In this document: piece after piece, positions 1 through 10,698 of the stretch
Position numbering within the stretch: the first letter of the stretch is position 1
How the letters are laid out: each line of letters starts with the position of its first letter
Assembly (NCBI GenBank): GCA_032027005.1
Contig: JAVSMW010000003.1
Span: forward strand, 1 to 64,000
Length of the DNA: 64,000 nt
Direction: 5' to 3'
Source: JAVSMW01 sp032027005
GTDB lineage: Bacteria; Bacillota; Thermincolia; Thermincolales; UBA2595
The notes under the pieces: generated by a model
Told to the model about the DNA's origin: nothing
Seen by the model: only the letters and a program-made list of their open reading frames with translations
The model's database searches: none
Program-made: the position numbers and the translations under genes

Positions 1-151
1 ACAACTCTATCAGATTTAAGAGACTGGCTCTCCGTCTTTTATATACTTACCGCAGAATACGTCTTCATATCCGCTGTAGGTTTTCTCATCACCTCACCAT
101 CACCGTCCTAATATGCCACTTGCCAATTTTGCGAGCAGCCCTTTTTCTTCA

Positions 152-358
152 TTAGTTTTCCCTCATAAGACAATCCTCCATAAGATGAACTTCAATATGC
201 TCCGAATCGTAAGCGCCTATTGGATATTCTTTAATCCAGCCCTCAACTCGAAATACTTTACCGCATTTTTCACATTCACAGTTGTCTTCAGTATCAAAAC
301 TATACACAATATCCGGCCCCATATCATCATCAAAACTGCTCTCAGTTTGATGTTTCAT
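152..358 (-). CDS. Small putative zinc-binding protein
   Basis: This 68-residue protein has one CxxC pair in its middle (CEKCGKVF) and a further Cys near each side, as in small zinc-ribbon proteins. It is acidic and has no membrane segment. Its ATG overlaps the end of the preceding gene, so the two are probably translated together as the end of a three-gene minus-strand operon starting with a MerR-type regulator. I do not recognise the family; a role as an accessory or phage-type protein is only a guess. Confidence 0.5.
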   Translation of the reverse strand: MKHQTESSFDDDMGPDIVYSFDTEDNCECEKCGKVFRVEGWIKEYPIGAYDSEHIEVHLMEDCLMREN

Positions 359-527
359 CCCACAGATAGTCCTCTAAATCAACTTCCTGCTCTGCACTAC
401 AGTGAGGACACTTAACAGTACGCATAAGTGGGACAGGTCGATAATCATACAAGTCATTAACATCCATGAACGCATCGCCTTCCTGCTCTTTCTGTTTTAT
501 CTTGTTCCAGAAATAGTCTGTTGACAT
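342..527 (-). CDS. Small putative zinc-ribbon protein
   Basis: This 61-residue protein (start MSTDYFW) has a CPHC motif near its C-terminus and is otherwise acidic and hydrophilic. An open frame extends up to 584, but the residues before 527 overlap the end of the upstream MerR-type frame, so I place the start at 527, just after that gene's stop at 532. It overlaps the next small gene by 17 bases. Function unknown; the CxxC pair suggests metal binding. Confidence 0.5.
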   Translation of the reverse strand: MSTDYFWNKIKQKEQEGDAFMDVNDLYDYRPVPLMRTVKCPHCSAEQEVDLEDYLWDETSN

Positions 528-531
528 AGAG

Positions 532-877
532 TCATACTGTACATCGTTTTCTAAACAGTTCTTCCGCAAGAAGCAGCGAACCACGCATTCTTTTCATTTT
601 TTCCTCTACTATACTCCTGCGTTCGATAATTGCCTTTTGGAGCGTCCATTCACCATCCTGTACACCTTTTGATATCTCCACAGGTCAAACCGGACTTTGT
701 GAGTACCTCCAGTTTTCTAAGTGTTGCAACATCTCTCTCCGTAAATTCGACATTCTTGCTATCTGTGATAGCTTTTTCAGACACAAATACCCCATGCTTC
801 TTGAAGTATTTAATTCGATCCCTGTTGATGCCGAGCATTTTTGTAACTTCTTTAGTCTGCATTATTTTCATCGCCAC
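532..877 (-). pseudogene. MerR-type HTH regulator, frameshifted
   Basis: Residues 1-70 form a MerR-like winged helix (TKEVTKMLGINRDRIKYFKK) followed by the usual second half. The first frame stops at 650. The other minus frame continues without a break from about 670 to the TGA at 532 and encodes a charged helix (IIERRSIVEEKMKRMRG) typical of the dimerisation coiled coil of MerR proteins. One base has been lost or gained around the AAAAGG run near 672. This is either a real inactivating mutation or a sequencing error. The gene heads a three-gene minus-strand set with two small Cys-rich proteins. Confidence 0.6.
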
Positions 878-1317
878 CTTTCATTAAGCATCATACATCA
901 TGGAGACAAATGTCCCCGTCAAGTGTGTTTTGCAAATTTATAATAATAATATTTCTGAAGATCTTTAGCTCATCAAATTCCTGGTTGTTTATGTGTTCTA
1001 TACTGTCCATTATCATTTTTTTGTCCAGCTATGGGAAATTCAAGCATGGACTCTGAAATCCCCAATGTCATCTATAAAACCCCTAAAAAAAGAGGCCAAA
1101 AAATTGCACTTTTCGGCCCCTTTTTTTGCCCATTTTTTGCTCCAAAACCACTACATATAGTGGTTGGACTGCCTTATTTGCCCTTCAAACCACTATTCGT
1201 CATCAGAACTATACTCTCCCACGTGCCTTGAGGATACAAAAAAGATGCCGCTTGAGGCTGGAGGGGCCTTGGCGGGCAATCATTTTTGTCAAACTTAAAG
1301 TAATCTATTTCCATAGT
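878..1317. other. Intergenic; two inverted repeats
   Basis: I see no convincing gene. An imperfect GGCC-centred inverted repeat at about 1093-1118 is followed on the minus strand by a run of T, which would suit a terminator for the minus-strand gene ending at 1318. A second, perfect inverted repeat (AACCACTA, CATA spacer, TAGTGGTT) lies at 1146-1165. Confidence 0.4.
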
Positions 1318-1882
1318 TTATCGTTCAAATATGGCTTCAATTTCAGAAATATATATTTCTTCTGAACTACTATGACCATGATCTTCGTAATCAGAATCTC
1401 CTGGTTCAAGATAAGAATCAATGACACTTTCAATACCATCTGTATTGACACTTTGAGATAATCATCATATTTGTGTAAGTGTAAATATTTTCATCTAATT
1501 CGGATAAATTTTTCTAATATTTCATTTTCAATATCTTCTGTTACCCATTTCTTTAATTCTTCAGAGTTGCTGCATCTTTATCTAATTCATAATTCTACAT
1601 CGTCTCTATAGTACCAAGTCTTTGTATTCTGGTTTATCAGATCATTAATATCATAGTTGTCACAGTAATCAGAAGTATCTATGTTTTCCACATATGAAGT
1701 AATAGCATTATTTATCGCTGTTTTACCACATTGGCTTAAACCATGAAACATCTTTATTTTTTTTCATTATTGCATCTAGACAAAAGATTTATTGTAATTG
1801 ATTAAATCTTCTATGTCTAATCTAAAAACAAATCACGAATGCAATCTTCTTTCGAGATAAACCTGTTAATTGAATAATATGA

Positions 1883-3752
1883 TTAGGGTGTCAAAAGTAA
1901 ATTTTCCACCCAAAATCGAGGTGATATAAACCCATCTAATTTCCCAGGTTAAAACTTCAGCGAAAAATGCCGAAAAGCCTTGATATATAAGGAAATATGT
2001 CCGTTTTTATGATATAATAATACCATATAAAACTTCCAATGAAAGGCAGATTACCATGGCATTTAAGCTGAATAAATATCAACCAAATAAGTCTTGAAGA
2101 TAACTTTTTTGCATCTTAATGACCGCGCTAAAAAATTCGTTATGAATTCTTGGGCAAAAGGATTTGCGGATATCATCTTTCCCGCCATTAACGAAGAGCG
2201 TTTTGCAGTTTTATATAGCGACAATGTAGCCTCTCGCCCTAACAGCCCGGTAAATGCGGTAATCGGTTCTTTGATCTTAAAAGAGCTGTTTAACCTGACT
2301 GATGATGAACTTCATGCCAGTATCCTTTGTGATGTGCGGCTTCCAATATGCTCTTCACACAACTAGTTTTAAAAGAGCAGGCCCTTTAGCGACCGCACTT
2401 TTAGCCGCTTTCGCGAAAGGCTCTATCATCATACCCGGGAGACCGGTATTGATCTCTTACAAGAAGAAATGGAAGCAATGGCCCAGGTTTTGCCGAATAC
2501 TTAAACATCAACCCTTCCATGAAACGGATGGATAGCTTGATGGTCTCATCTAGCTGCAAGAAAATGTCCCGGCTGGAGATTCTTTATAGCTGTGTAGCAA
2601 ACATGGTAAAGGCTTTTCCATAAAACTACTGATGATAAACTGCTTCCAACCGGCTTATACATTACCTTAAAGAAGAAGACCGTAATGAAATGATCTATCA
2701 TCGCAAGGGTGAGGAAATCACCTCCAGCTGCAGCAAGTAATTGACGATGCTAATGAACTCATCTCCAAGTTAGATAAAAGCTGCTTTGACCTGAATGAAT
2801 ACCAGCTCCTGCAAAGGGTGCTTAGTGAACAAACCGAAAAGACACCGGAAGGTAAAACCATTCTTAAAGACAAAAAACAAGTTCTCCCCTAATAGCCTGC
2901 AAAAACCCCTCTGACCCGGATGCCACCTATCGAAGCAAAGCTGGGAAGGGCAACAAGGGATATGTCGGCAATCTGGGTAGAAACCTTTGATGATCAGTGC
3001 GCCCTGATTACCTTCTATGATTACCAACAAAACAGTCATAGTGACAGTAGCTTCTGCAAGGAGACCATTGAAAAATTTGGCGAACAGGAAACGTCCATGA
3101 TTTTGCTGGCAGACGGGGCCTACTCCAGTATTGAAAATATGGAGCTAGCCGCGGAATGTAACATCGAACTAATAACGGACCGCCCTACTTGGGAAATCAC
3201 CGGATGAAATCTGGCCGGCTTTCAGCTTGACGATAAAAACAAAGAAGTCATAAAATGTCCCGCCGGTTTTAGTCCCTATAAAACGCGATACTATGAAAAA
3301 ATGCGGGATGTACCGGGCCTCCTTCAACAAAAAAACTTGTGTTCAATGCCCCCTAAGAGATAAATGTGGCGCTAAGCTGCAAAAGAAATCCGCATTTTGT
3401 GATGATATCCGAAAAAATGGTGCAACGGGCAACCTATTTAAAGAAGTTATCAACAGAAGAATACCGCGCCTTAGCCAAGAAACGAAATGGAGTAGAAGGT
3501 CTACCCTCAGTATTACGCAGAAGGTATCAGGTGGATCGAATCCCAGTCAGGGGTTTAGTGCGCTCAAAAATCTGGTTCTCCTTTAAGGTAGGGGCAATCA
3601 ATGTAAAATGAGTGTTAAAGAGTGGCACTACTTTTGAACCTTAAGGGTTTATTAACTGTGAATCCCACTCGCTCTTTTTAGGTTTTTAAGAATATACCAG
3701 ATGCAGGTAAGTATTGTTTCCACAATAAATGGGGTTTTTGACAACTCTAATC
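1883..3752 (+). mobile_element. IS1182-like insertion sequence (degraded)
   Basis: The ends read TTAGGGTGTCAAAA at the left and, in reverse complement, TTAGAGTTGTCAAAA at the right, i.e. short terminal inverted repeats. The direct repeat ATAATATGA flanks it at 1874-1882 and 3753-3761, consistent with a 9-base target duplication. It lies inside the coding sequence of the nSTAND3 gene. Its single transposase gene is frameshifted, so the element is an old insertion. Confidence 0.72.
2056..3611 (+). pseudogene. IS1182-type transposase, frameshifted
   Basis: Remnant of a DDE transposase. The N-terminal part has the conserved stretches LNDRAKKFVMNSWAKGFAD and PVNAVIGSLILKELFNLTDD, then ALHTTSF. 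The middle keeps YSSIENMELA, and the C-terminal end keeps KKRNGVEGLPSVLRRRYQ and GLVRSKIWFSFKVGAIN. These pieces fall in different frames with stop codons between them (for example a TGA at about 2095), so no intact protein can be made. The start is ATG 2056 after an AAAGG box. Confidence 0.8.
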
Positions 3753-4684
3753 ATAATATGAATATATTTTTTTATTAAGTAAACATTCCAAAATATCCAC
3801 ATGAGATAACCAATTATTATGGGAGAAGTAGTATCCATAAGCATTACTTAGGTAATTAAATATACCTTCTTGTAGCGAACCTCTTTTATGTCATATTTAC
3901 AAATATTGTGCTGTTATAAAATAATTCTTTTCATCCTCAGTCGCAATATCAATTTTGTCTACTTTACCACTAACAACAAGTTGTAAGAAAATATTGGGTA
4001 ATTCTTCTTCTGAATAACACCGCTCCAGTTGCTTATAATTGCTAATTGAGCACCGTACTTCATTTTAATTCCAATTTGTTATGATCAAATACTGATTTCA
4101 TATAGTCATTTACAGAAGGATTTATTACTCCAATATGCATGCTTCCTTTATTATCTATAATATTAATAATAGACTGATTTAAACGTGATAATATCGATTC
4201 GTAGTTATCTATAGTATAATCGATATTATTCATTTGCGATAATCGGTTATCAAAACATTTTTTTAAAAACTCCATATTCCACGTTAGTATCAGTCAAAGA
4301 ATACATTGTAGATATAAAAGCTCTGTCTACCTCTTGAAGTCGTCTCACAAATTCATTTTTCCATATATCATTAGGATTAGATAAGTTTTTAATTATATAG
4401 TTAAAATATTCAGTAGGGGCCACTTTTAAATAATTTGTAGCATAGGTCACATGCTCTATTATACGGGGCGTATAATTACTATGCTGAACTATTTTCATAT
4501 AATTTTTGTTTCTTTTAATGTTATTGTAGTAATCTGTTGGAATACGCTTATAAATCATATGATTATAGAAAATCTTTGCTTTTTCCAAAGGAGTTATTTC
4601 ATCCATATTTATAGTAAAATTCTTAATTTTCTTCTCTTGAAAGAAAATATTGAATTCTAGAGAACGTTCTTTTGCTTCATTAAA

Positions 4685-6534
4685 CTTGAAATCGGAAAGT
4701 AACTTTCCGTATTTGGCTTAAAGGCTTAAAAAGATAAAATTCCAGCAATGGCATTGCGTTTTGAGGTTTGTGAACACCTGACTTTTCAAAGTAAATGGTA
4801 TTACGGTTACGTTACCTACAAAAGCATCGGGATTTAGGGTATAGTTATTAAGCCTCACCCATAAGTGAAATGGGAAAGTGGTTTTAGATAATATGGTTTT
4901 CGGCCTTATTTGAGCATTAGCCCGAACTTACAGCAATCCAGGCTTGTTGGCAAAGGAATATTTGCAACTTTTTTTTGGCGATTTTCAAGACTTTTTGCAA
5001 CCAGGGGTTGGGGGCTAGTTTTATATGCCGATATCGGTTGCTACCAACTATGTTTCCTGGTACATTCAAGATTTTTCGCCGGATAGTTGGTACTTCAAGC
5101 GTGACTATCCTTGCCATCCAACAAAGCCAGTCGAAACCAGTTGAGCAGGTTGTAGGACAATACTTTCAGCCACATAAAGGCTATGTTTCGGTCCATTTCT
5201 TCCTGACTCATTTTTTCAAACCCAATCCCACTTTAAGTTCATCAATTTTGTTCTCAATATTACAGCGCTTATTGTATTCGTGCCATACCCTCCTCCGGGC
5301 TGCACTCGTCACTGGAAGTAACTATGCACTTGGTAATCATAGGTTTCCAGATCAAAACAAAGTTGATCATTAATTACCTTTGATTTCTGGGTCTCCCTGA
5401 TTAACACAAACCTGCGAGCCTTTGACCATTTCGGCAGAGGAAGGGTGATTTCTGCTGCAGCATAGTGTTGGCTTAAAGGTTGCCACTGTTCTTGTTCATC
5501 CAGGTATTTAATGATTTTACGCATCGTACTGGTGATTTTGGCTTTACAAACATACTCAATACAAAGCCCTTCCAGGTAGGCGAAGTTGTCTTCATCAAAG
5601 AAGCCTTTATCCATGCGAATGCCTTTTACAATGATATTCTGGGCAGCCAGAATGTCCAGGGTTTCTTTGAGGAACTCCATAAACTGACCATTGCTGGCTA
5701 CGTTTCCGCTATATAATCTAGCATGAACCAATTCGCAGGTTCCAGAGATAAAAGCTAACCTTTACTTTGTAGGAAGGACGTCCATGATAACGGGGATTGT
5801 ACCCGTTTTTGGCTCCTTCCTGGTTCCGAAAACTGTAAGGACACTATCGTCAATATCCAGCCAGACTTCACGGGGTTTATCAGATTTGGCTTTACGTGAC
5901 AAACACTCCTGATTCACCAGTGACAGTTGGTCCAAAGCTTTCTGGTCACATATCAGACCTAAAAAGTTCCTCAAAGTACTTTCATCCGGCACCTGCGTTA
6001 TCTCTTTGATTTTCTGGTATCCAGGATCGTTTTGCAGTACATTCATATGGGAAAAAACGCAGTAAACCTAATGAAATAGCATCAATCATAGTGTTCCAAT
6101 AACTCAGTGTCGGTATATTTGCAGTTATGATGGCGTTTGAGACGAATACAACTAAGCATACTTCGAAAATCAATAGCCTGTTTGAAAGCTTCTAAAATGC
6201 CGAAATTACCGAAAGCAGTAACCGTCAGATTATCAAAACTGACAGGAAGATTGCAATTACGAATGCGGCGTTGTAGTGAATTCAGTTTCTTTTGATATTC
6301 TCGTTACAATTGACGTTTTGTTGGCGTGACAGAGTTTCCAGTTGATTTGTGGTAATGTTTTGTGATACCATCATTTCAGAGGGTCACCATCCTTTGGAAT
6401 GTTTTGGGTTGCACTTAAACAATTCTCAAAAAGGACTGGTGTTTCCTCTTTTTTTGTCAAAATTTTTGCACAAAAAAATAACTTTAAAGCCTTGATAATA
6501 CTGTGTTTCTACAGTTTACTTTCCGTTTTCAAGA
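4685..6534 (-). mobile_element. IS1380-like insertion sequence (degraded)
   Basis: The left end reads CTTGAAATCGGAAAGTAA and the reverse complement of the right end reads CTTGAAAACGGAAAGTAA, a terminal inverted repeat with one mismatch over 18 bases. TAAA occurs immediately outside the left end (4681-4684) and one base outside the right end (6535-6538), a likely 4-base target duplication. Joining the two flanks restores the host gene frame. Length is about 1.85 kb. Confidence 0.75.
4917..6374 (-). pseudogene. IS1380-type transposase, frameshifted
   Basis: Fragments in three frames, in order: FDNLTVTAFGNFGILEAFKQ, then YQKIKEITQVPDESTLRNFL, then VWLDIDDSVLTVFGT (which contains the first catalytic Asp region), then GIRMDKGFFDEDNFAYLE, then a C-terminal piece ending ISSG-like at 4917. 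These match the order of motifs in IS1380-family transposases. Several frameshifts and stops make it non-functional. Confidence 0.75.
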
Positions 6535-7476
6535 TAAAAATAGTAATTCTAGAATTAAGAATAAGCTTTTTATTTTTNTGATAATTTCACATATTTTATT
6601 AACGAAAGTAATTCGTTTTCTTGAGTATGCTTCATATTAAAGTAATGTTGGCCTAAGCAGTCATCTAATAGCANTATTTCTTTACATTCCTTATCANCTC
6701 GACAACGACTTNTTAATATCAGTAATGTCTCCATTAGTTGTGTACCTTACCCTGTAACCTTGCGTAGCATAATATAATACCAACATTTTAGACGTAATTG
6801 TTTTTCCTACACCGGGCCCCCCGGTTATCATTAGCAGCCCATGCTTGTCCAGGTGTTCAATACTTTGATCATAAATGTCTGTTTGGATAAAATATTTGCT
6901 ATCTTCATCTATATCGCTAAGAAGTGTCTCACAATCTATANATATGTCTTGATTAAAAATTTCATTTAGTATATTTGAAGCATATAACCATAATTTATAA
7001 TGTTTNCGGACAACATCAGAGTTTTCGGGCTTTTGCAAAAACTCATCTATTTCTTTTAATGTGATAATGTTTTTATCTGTGTCCATAAAATCAGAGAACA
7101 TATCGTATATTTCTTTTATATTTGCATCTGTAAGCTGCATCCCGCAACATACGTAATATTGATTAGGATTCNATTTACTAACATTTTCAATTTCTTTTTT
7201 TAATGTAGCACGAAGATTTGAGAATTTACTCCCAATATAATGTTTTGCTTGAATAATAATGTTATGTGTACATATATTATCGGTTAAATCAATACCGCCA
7301 TCCCTACCCTTTGCAAATAGCCGTAGACTCGTCGATAGTTTTTTCTCCATCACATCTTTACAAAGAGCTTCAAATTCAACATCGTTTAAATTCGCATAAT
7401 TANAACATGATTTCATCACTCCGAACTTATTCATTCAACATATTCATTCAACCATAAAACCAACCGCCTTTAATTC

Positions 7477-8050
7477 TCAATATGTTTTGATTTTTTCTTC
7501 TGCNTCTTGCTCACGAAAATCTATACTGCCAATATCATCAATGTATCTTTCATAATCTTCTTCTGATTCAAATTTCGGCGTAGGCTTCGGTGAAAAATAT
7601 TCATTATCGTGGTGACCTATTATAAGTGAATCTCCACGCAATGCTTTTCCATGAATGTACAATATCCTATCTTCGGAAATCTTAAAATGTGNTTTTTCTA
7701 AAGGTGGGGTAATCGCATCTAACCAGTGTCTGGAAGCCAAATAGAATTCCNTTTCCTCAGTTGGTATCGTGTTTTCAATTCTAAATGGAATTATTANCAC
7801 ACCATACCTCATTGCGCTTTCTAGTTCAGAACTGACAGNGTCTGATGAGTTGGAATTACTAGAAAAAACAACAACCAAGACTTTACTCTGTNTAATTGCT
7901 TCTATANTACAAGTCGCATATTTTTTCCCAGGAGTAACATCTCTAGGGGCTATCCAACATCTTATCTTATTCAGCTCAAGAATCGAGCAGNATAGCATCT
8001 GCCGTATTTTTATCTTTAGAAGAATGTGAAATAAAGACATCGTGAGCCAT
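7477..8050 (-). pseudogene. TIR-domain protein joined to an AbiH-like tail
   Basis: From ATG 8050 the frame starts MAHDVFISHSSKDKNTADA, the classic first strand and loop of a bacterial TIR domain, and continues with IRCWIAPRDVTPGKKYA and SRHWLDAITPPLEK, the end of the domain. The base N at 7990 breaks the frame; deleting it gives one continuous protein. After another N at 7692 the sequence changes to ILYIHGKAL...LIIGHHDNEYF, which resembles the HG/GH motifs of AbiH abortive-infection proteins. TIR domains in bacteria usually hydrolyse NAD or make signalling nucleotides during phage defence. The TIR-AbiH join may be natural or an assembly chimera, because it falls exactly on an N. The neighbouring nuclease/NTPase gene supports a defence locus. 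Confidence 0.6.
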
Positions 8051-8271
8051 ATTAATCCTNCCAACAAATATTAATATTATTGTCGTTAAAATCTTCTGTC
8101 AAAGTTTTATTTCAATTTTTTGGCAAAGCCTTGCCATTTTTAAGTTATGTATGAAACTTCTATAACTTTCCATTTCACCCAACTAATTCTTTACAACTTG
8201 CTAAATTCCTTTAATAANATGTTGTGTTGGTTTATCAATCATGAGTACGGGACAGTTCTGCACCTTTAAAT

Positions 8272-8475
8272 TTATTTAGGCAGAGGAGGAATTTTCGCTT
8301 TGTANCCCGGCTTTCACTTTCGCCCAATGGCCATTTGCAGGAAGTGGTATTTCTAATTTCTTGCATTTTTTCGTAAAGCAACGTCAGATATGCCATATCG
8401 TTTGGAAACTGTTGTCATAGGCTCTGCCCAGACTTCTTTATAAAGCTTTTCTCTTTCATATGTCCTGGTCTCCAC
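8272..8475 (-). pseudogene. Short HTH-like protein, frame broken
   Basis: From GTG 8475 (after GAGGTG) the reading is VETRTYEREKLYKEVWAEP, then MTTVSKRYGISDVALRK, a helix-turn-helix-like segment. Adding one A to the AAAAAA run near 8370 and deleting the N at 8305 restores an ending KLEIPLPANGHWAKVKAG...PPLPK with a stop at 8272. This pattern (EVW..PMTTVAK.YGVSD, then P..G.WAK.KAG) is one I have seen in small bacterial proteins of unknown role. Both defects lie in a homopolymer or at an N, so sequencing error is likely. Confidence 0.5.
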
Positions 8476-8543
8476 ACAAGCACCTCAATTTAGGACTAAT
8501 TTTTATGGTTCTGTTTTTTCAGTTCACAAGTTTGAAAATCACT

Positions 8544-9021
8544 TTATTTTCTCGAAACCTCATTCCCCGAACTATCATACAAAATTCCCTGGTCGCCATT
8601 ATNATTCCAGATATAGCCGTTACTCCATTTTAAAGTGCCAGTTGACGTATAACTTGCAACCGTAATGCTCTGCCCAGCCTTAATAACAAATCCAGCTGGG
8701 AAATCAAAGGATTGACTCCCCTCAACGCTAAACAACTTCCAGCCTGTTAAATTCACGTCCTGACCTGAAGTANTTTTCAATGACAACGATCTCCTTATCC
8801 AGGTCAATGCNTTTTAATAAAAACCCCTATACCAGCCGTTGTCTGCAGACCATCCTGAGCAGAACCTTGGACACCCTGAACTTTTTTATCGGTATTAACA
8901 AAGTAATTTGTACCATCTGTAGTTACTACGACGTTTCCAGACAANCCAGGTACCATAGATATTAGTTGTATATTTTGCTAAAGAAGTTAATAAAGGGTCA
9001 ACCCCGATGGCAATACTACTG
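8544..9021 (-). pseudogene. Lamin-tail (LTD) domain protein, 5' end missing
   Basis: Deleting N at 8945, 8811 and 8773 gives one frame from 9021 to a stop at 8544. Its second half is a lamin-tail fold: EIVVIENTSGQDVNLTGWKL, then FDFPAGFVIKAGQSITV, then a YIWN.NGDQGILYD-type ending. The preceding part (LSGNVVVTTDGTNYFVNTD) looks like a secreted beta-rich protein. There is no start codon; the frame runs into an amj fragment exactly at N 9022. Bacterial LTD domains occur in secreted nucleases and surface proteins, so an exported role is likely. No catalytic domain is visible here. Confidence 0.6.
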
Positions 9022-9216
9022 NCCTATCAAGGCCCCGATTAATGGACCCTGAAACATATTTGCCGTTCTGGAGATTAGTACAAACACATTAAATAAAGAA
9101 ATTGATAAAGCGAATTGCTTGCTTTTGACTGAGTTTAATCGGACGGAGAAAGCCAAGGTATCGACCAGATGAATAGTTAAAGTTAACGCTATGAGTTCTA
9201 TTAGGCTAACGTTCAT
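9022..9216 (-). pseudogene. Amj-family lipid II flippase, N-terminal fragment
   Basis: ATG 9216 lies behind a strong AGGAGGAGGGG box. The protein begins MNVSLIELIALTLTIHLVD and continues TLAFSVRLNSVKSKQFALSI, NVFVLISRTANMFQGPLIGA. This matches the start of Amj (YdaH/DUF2837), the alternative lipid II flippase that can replace MurJ in Bacillus. The full protein is about 260 residues with several membrane helices. Here only about 65 residues remain before the frame joins a lamin-tail protein at N 9022, so the gene is truncated or the join is artificial. Confidence 0.6.
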
Positions 9217-9324
9217 AATGGCTTNCCCCCTCCTCCTTCTTCTGTGAAATGTCGGTTTCATAGTGCTCATATTCCAAAACAAACTTTGACCTTCATCCGT
9301 TGACATGGTTTTTGCTCAAGGGTC

Positions 9325-9500
9325 TCAGTTTTTAGCCAAACTGCTTTCAAGCACTTTCCATGTAATGGTCCCATCCTTGAAAACTTTGTATTCTAACAAC
9401 AGTGCCCCACCAATATGACCATCTTCAAATTCCGCAAATACCCATTTATCATTTAAAACTTTAATATCGCTTTCTTAGCCCAAATAGTCCTTGTAATTTA
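9325..9500 (-). pseudogene. C-terminal fragment of an unknown protein
   Basis: A minus-strand frame with no start reads DIKVLNDKWVFAEFEDGHIG, then GALLLEYKVFKDGTITWKVL, ending SSLAKN at a TGA at 9325. Its composition is normal for coding sequence. A TAA lies just upstream in frame near 9478, and LLNYKDYLG precedes it, so one more mutation or error may hide the rest. I do not recognise a characterised family. Confidence 0.4.
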
Positions 9501-9606
9501 AGAGTGATATCGGGCAAAAGTCTTAGGATAATATTTCTATGGAAATTTTTATCTTANTAACTTATGATTAATCAAGATAGAACTTTTTTATTTAAGGGTG
9601 TGTAAA

Positions 9607-10127
9607 ATGAAACGAAATAAAATAATTGCGTTGAGTATTTGCGTAATTTTGACATTAGTATTAATTCAGTTAGGTGTTGCTTCAGCNTTCCTATCCAACA
9701 CCCCAAGACGCATTAAAATATGCGAAAATTAACTCCTCTAAGTTTAAGCAATCTTTAGAAATAATCGACGNTGNAAAAGTTTATATATGCTCTTTTTATC
9801 ACTGAAAACAATAAAGTTGNTGCGNGCATCATTAGATCATACAATGTTTGGTTGGAGATTAGATTNACATAACTGGGATGNTTTGATTTTAGTTCTATTC
9901 CGAAAAATTCTGGACATACCGGTTGGTCTAAGCATGGAGAAAGGTTACTTTATGGAGTAATAAATGATAATCGAATAGATTCAATACTTGTAAATAATAA
10001 TTCTGCCAAGATATTAAACTTAGAAAACGATTTAAAGCTATGGTACACTATTGAACCTAATAATGGACCCTACGACTTAATTGGAATAGACCGTAATAAG
10101 NATATCATTCATAAAATAAATATGTAA
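9607..10127 (+). pseudogene. Putative secreted protein, frame broken by N
   Basis: The frame starts with a clear signal peptide (MKRNK, then a hydrophobic stretch ending GVASA). Deleting N at 9687 continues as SYPTPQDALKYAKIN, then FKQSLEIID. More N at 9771-9881 disturb the middle. The last third is open: FDFSSIPKNSGHTGWSKHGE, YGVINDNRIDSILVNN, LWYTIEPNNGPYDLIGI, stop TAA 10125-10127. It is a plausible exported protein of about 170 residues, possibly intact in reality. I do not recognise the family. Confidence 0.5.
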
Positions 10128-10455
10128 CATACTTGGGACATCAAAGTCGTTTCTCTGAAAAGCAGGTGATAAAGAGAATAGGTGGCAGCCCATGCAACAA
10201 AGATATGAGGTGCTGACCAGAGCCAGTNGCCGAGAGGGCCTTCAGGACCGTCACCTATCGTTGTTCCGTTGAACAATAACCACAGAAAAAGCGGTGGTAG
10301 TTGCAGCAAGAATATGGCCAGTAAGTCAATAATCAAAATAAAATTTCGCAACCGGGGATTCCCTTTAAACTTACTTANCNCACCAATAACGCAATAATAC
10401 CAGTTAAAACAGCAATCTTTCCCCAAAACNATTGTAGCTTATTTCTCATCTTCAT
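10109..10455 (-). CDS. Small membrane protein
   Basis: From ATG 10455, which overlaps the stop of the upstream gene, the protein begins MKMRNKLQ. If the two N at 10378 and 10380 are removed it is open to 10109, giving 114 residues. Three hydrophobic segments are visible (IAVLTGIIALLV, FILIIDLLAIFLLQLPPLFL, and IFVAWAATYSLYHLL). The loop GTTIGDGPEGPLG.WLWSAP sits between the last two. Function unknown. Position as third gene of a minus-strand J-domain operon suggests they act together. Confidence 0.5.
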
Positions 10456-10672
10456 ACATAAGGTGAAGAATATTTTCGAAAGACCTCTTTATTTTTTGTC
10501 TTGCTGTGAGTTTTTTCAGGGATTTCCTTTTTGGCGATTGTTCGTCTTCAAAAATCATGNTTTCAAAAGAAATCATTATCCTGTTCATAATTCTCTTAAC
10601 ATCCGGCCTGTTATTAACTGTGTCTGCTTCAACAAATATTACACCTTCAAAAGCCGTTTTCATTTTATTCAC
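10439..10672 (-). CDS. Hypothetical protein in J-domain operon
   Basis: This 77-residue basic protein (MNKMKTAFEGVIFVEADTVN...) has no membrane segment or known motif. It lies 26 bases after the J-domain gene, and its last codons overlap the start of the following membrane-protein gene. One N falls in codon position at 10560. Function unknown. Confidence 0.45.
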   Translation of the reverse strand: MNKMKTAFEGVIFVEADTVNNRPDVKRIMNRIMISFEXMIFEDEQSPKRKSLKKLTARQKIKRSFENILHLMYEDEK

Positions 10673-10698
10673 AAATGATTTAAGAATATCNAAATTGT

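Larger units (their letters stand above)
1318..7434 (-). pseudogene. Restriction endonuclease-like/nSTAND3 NTPase, split by two insertion sequences
   Basis: Start at 7434, 43 bases after the TIR gene. The N-terminal part resembles a restriction-endonuclease-like (PDDEXK) domain (FEALCKDVMEKK, then GRDGGIDL and IIIQAKHY). A P-loop follows (GGPGVGKT, near residue 210) and a Walker B-like LLDDCLGQHYF. The frame is then cut at about 6534 by an IS1380-like element and resumes at 4684 with NEAKERS, as expected directly after SRITIF. It is cut again near 3753 by an IS1182-like element and resumes at 1882 down to a stop at 1318 (end IEAIFER). Further frameshifts lie near 4260, 4060, 3870, 1840, 1760, 1600 and 1480. 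Without both elements it would be about 800 codons. Proteins of this type are anti-phage or restriction STAND NTPases; this copy is dead. Family assignment is from remembered sequence patterns. Confidence 0.75.

Noticed and set aside
1681..1760. GLSQCGKT-like P-loop at the start of a separate small NTPase
   Set aside because: The surrounding sequence fits the C-terminal part of the interrupted nSTAND3 gene in order and frame, so the P-loop likeness is chance.
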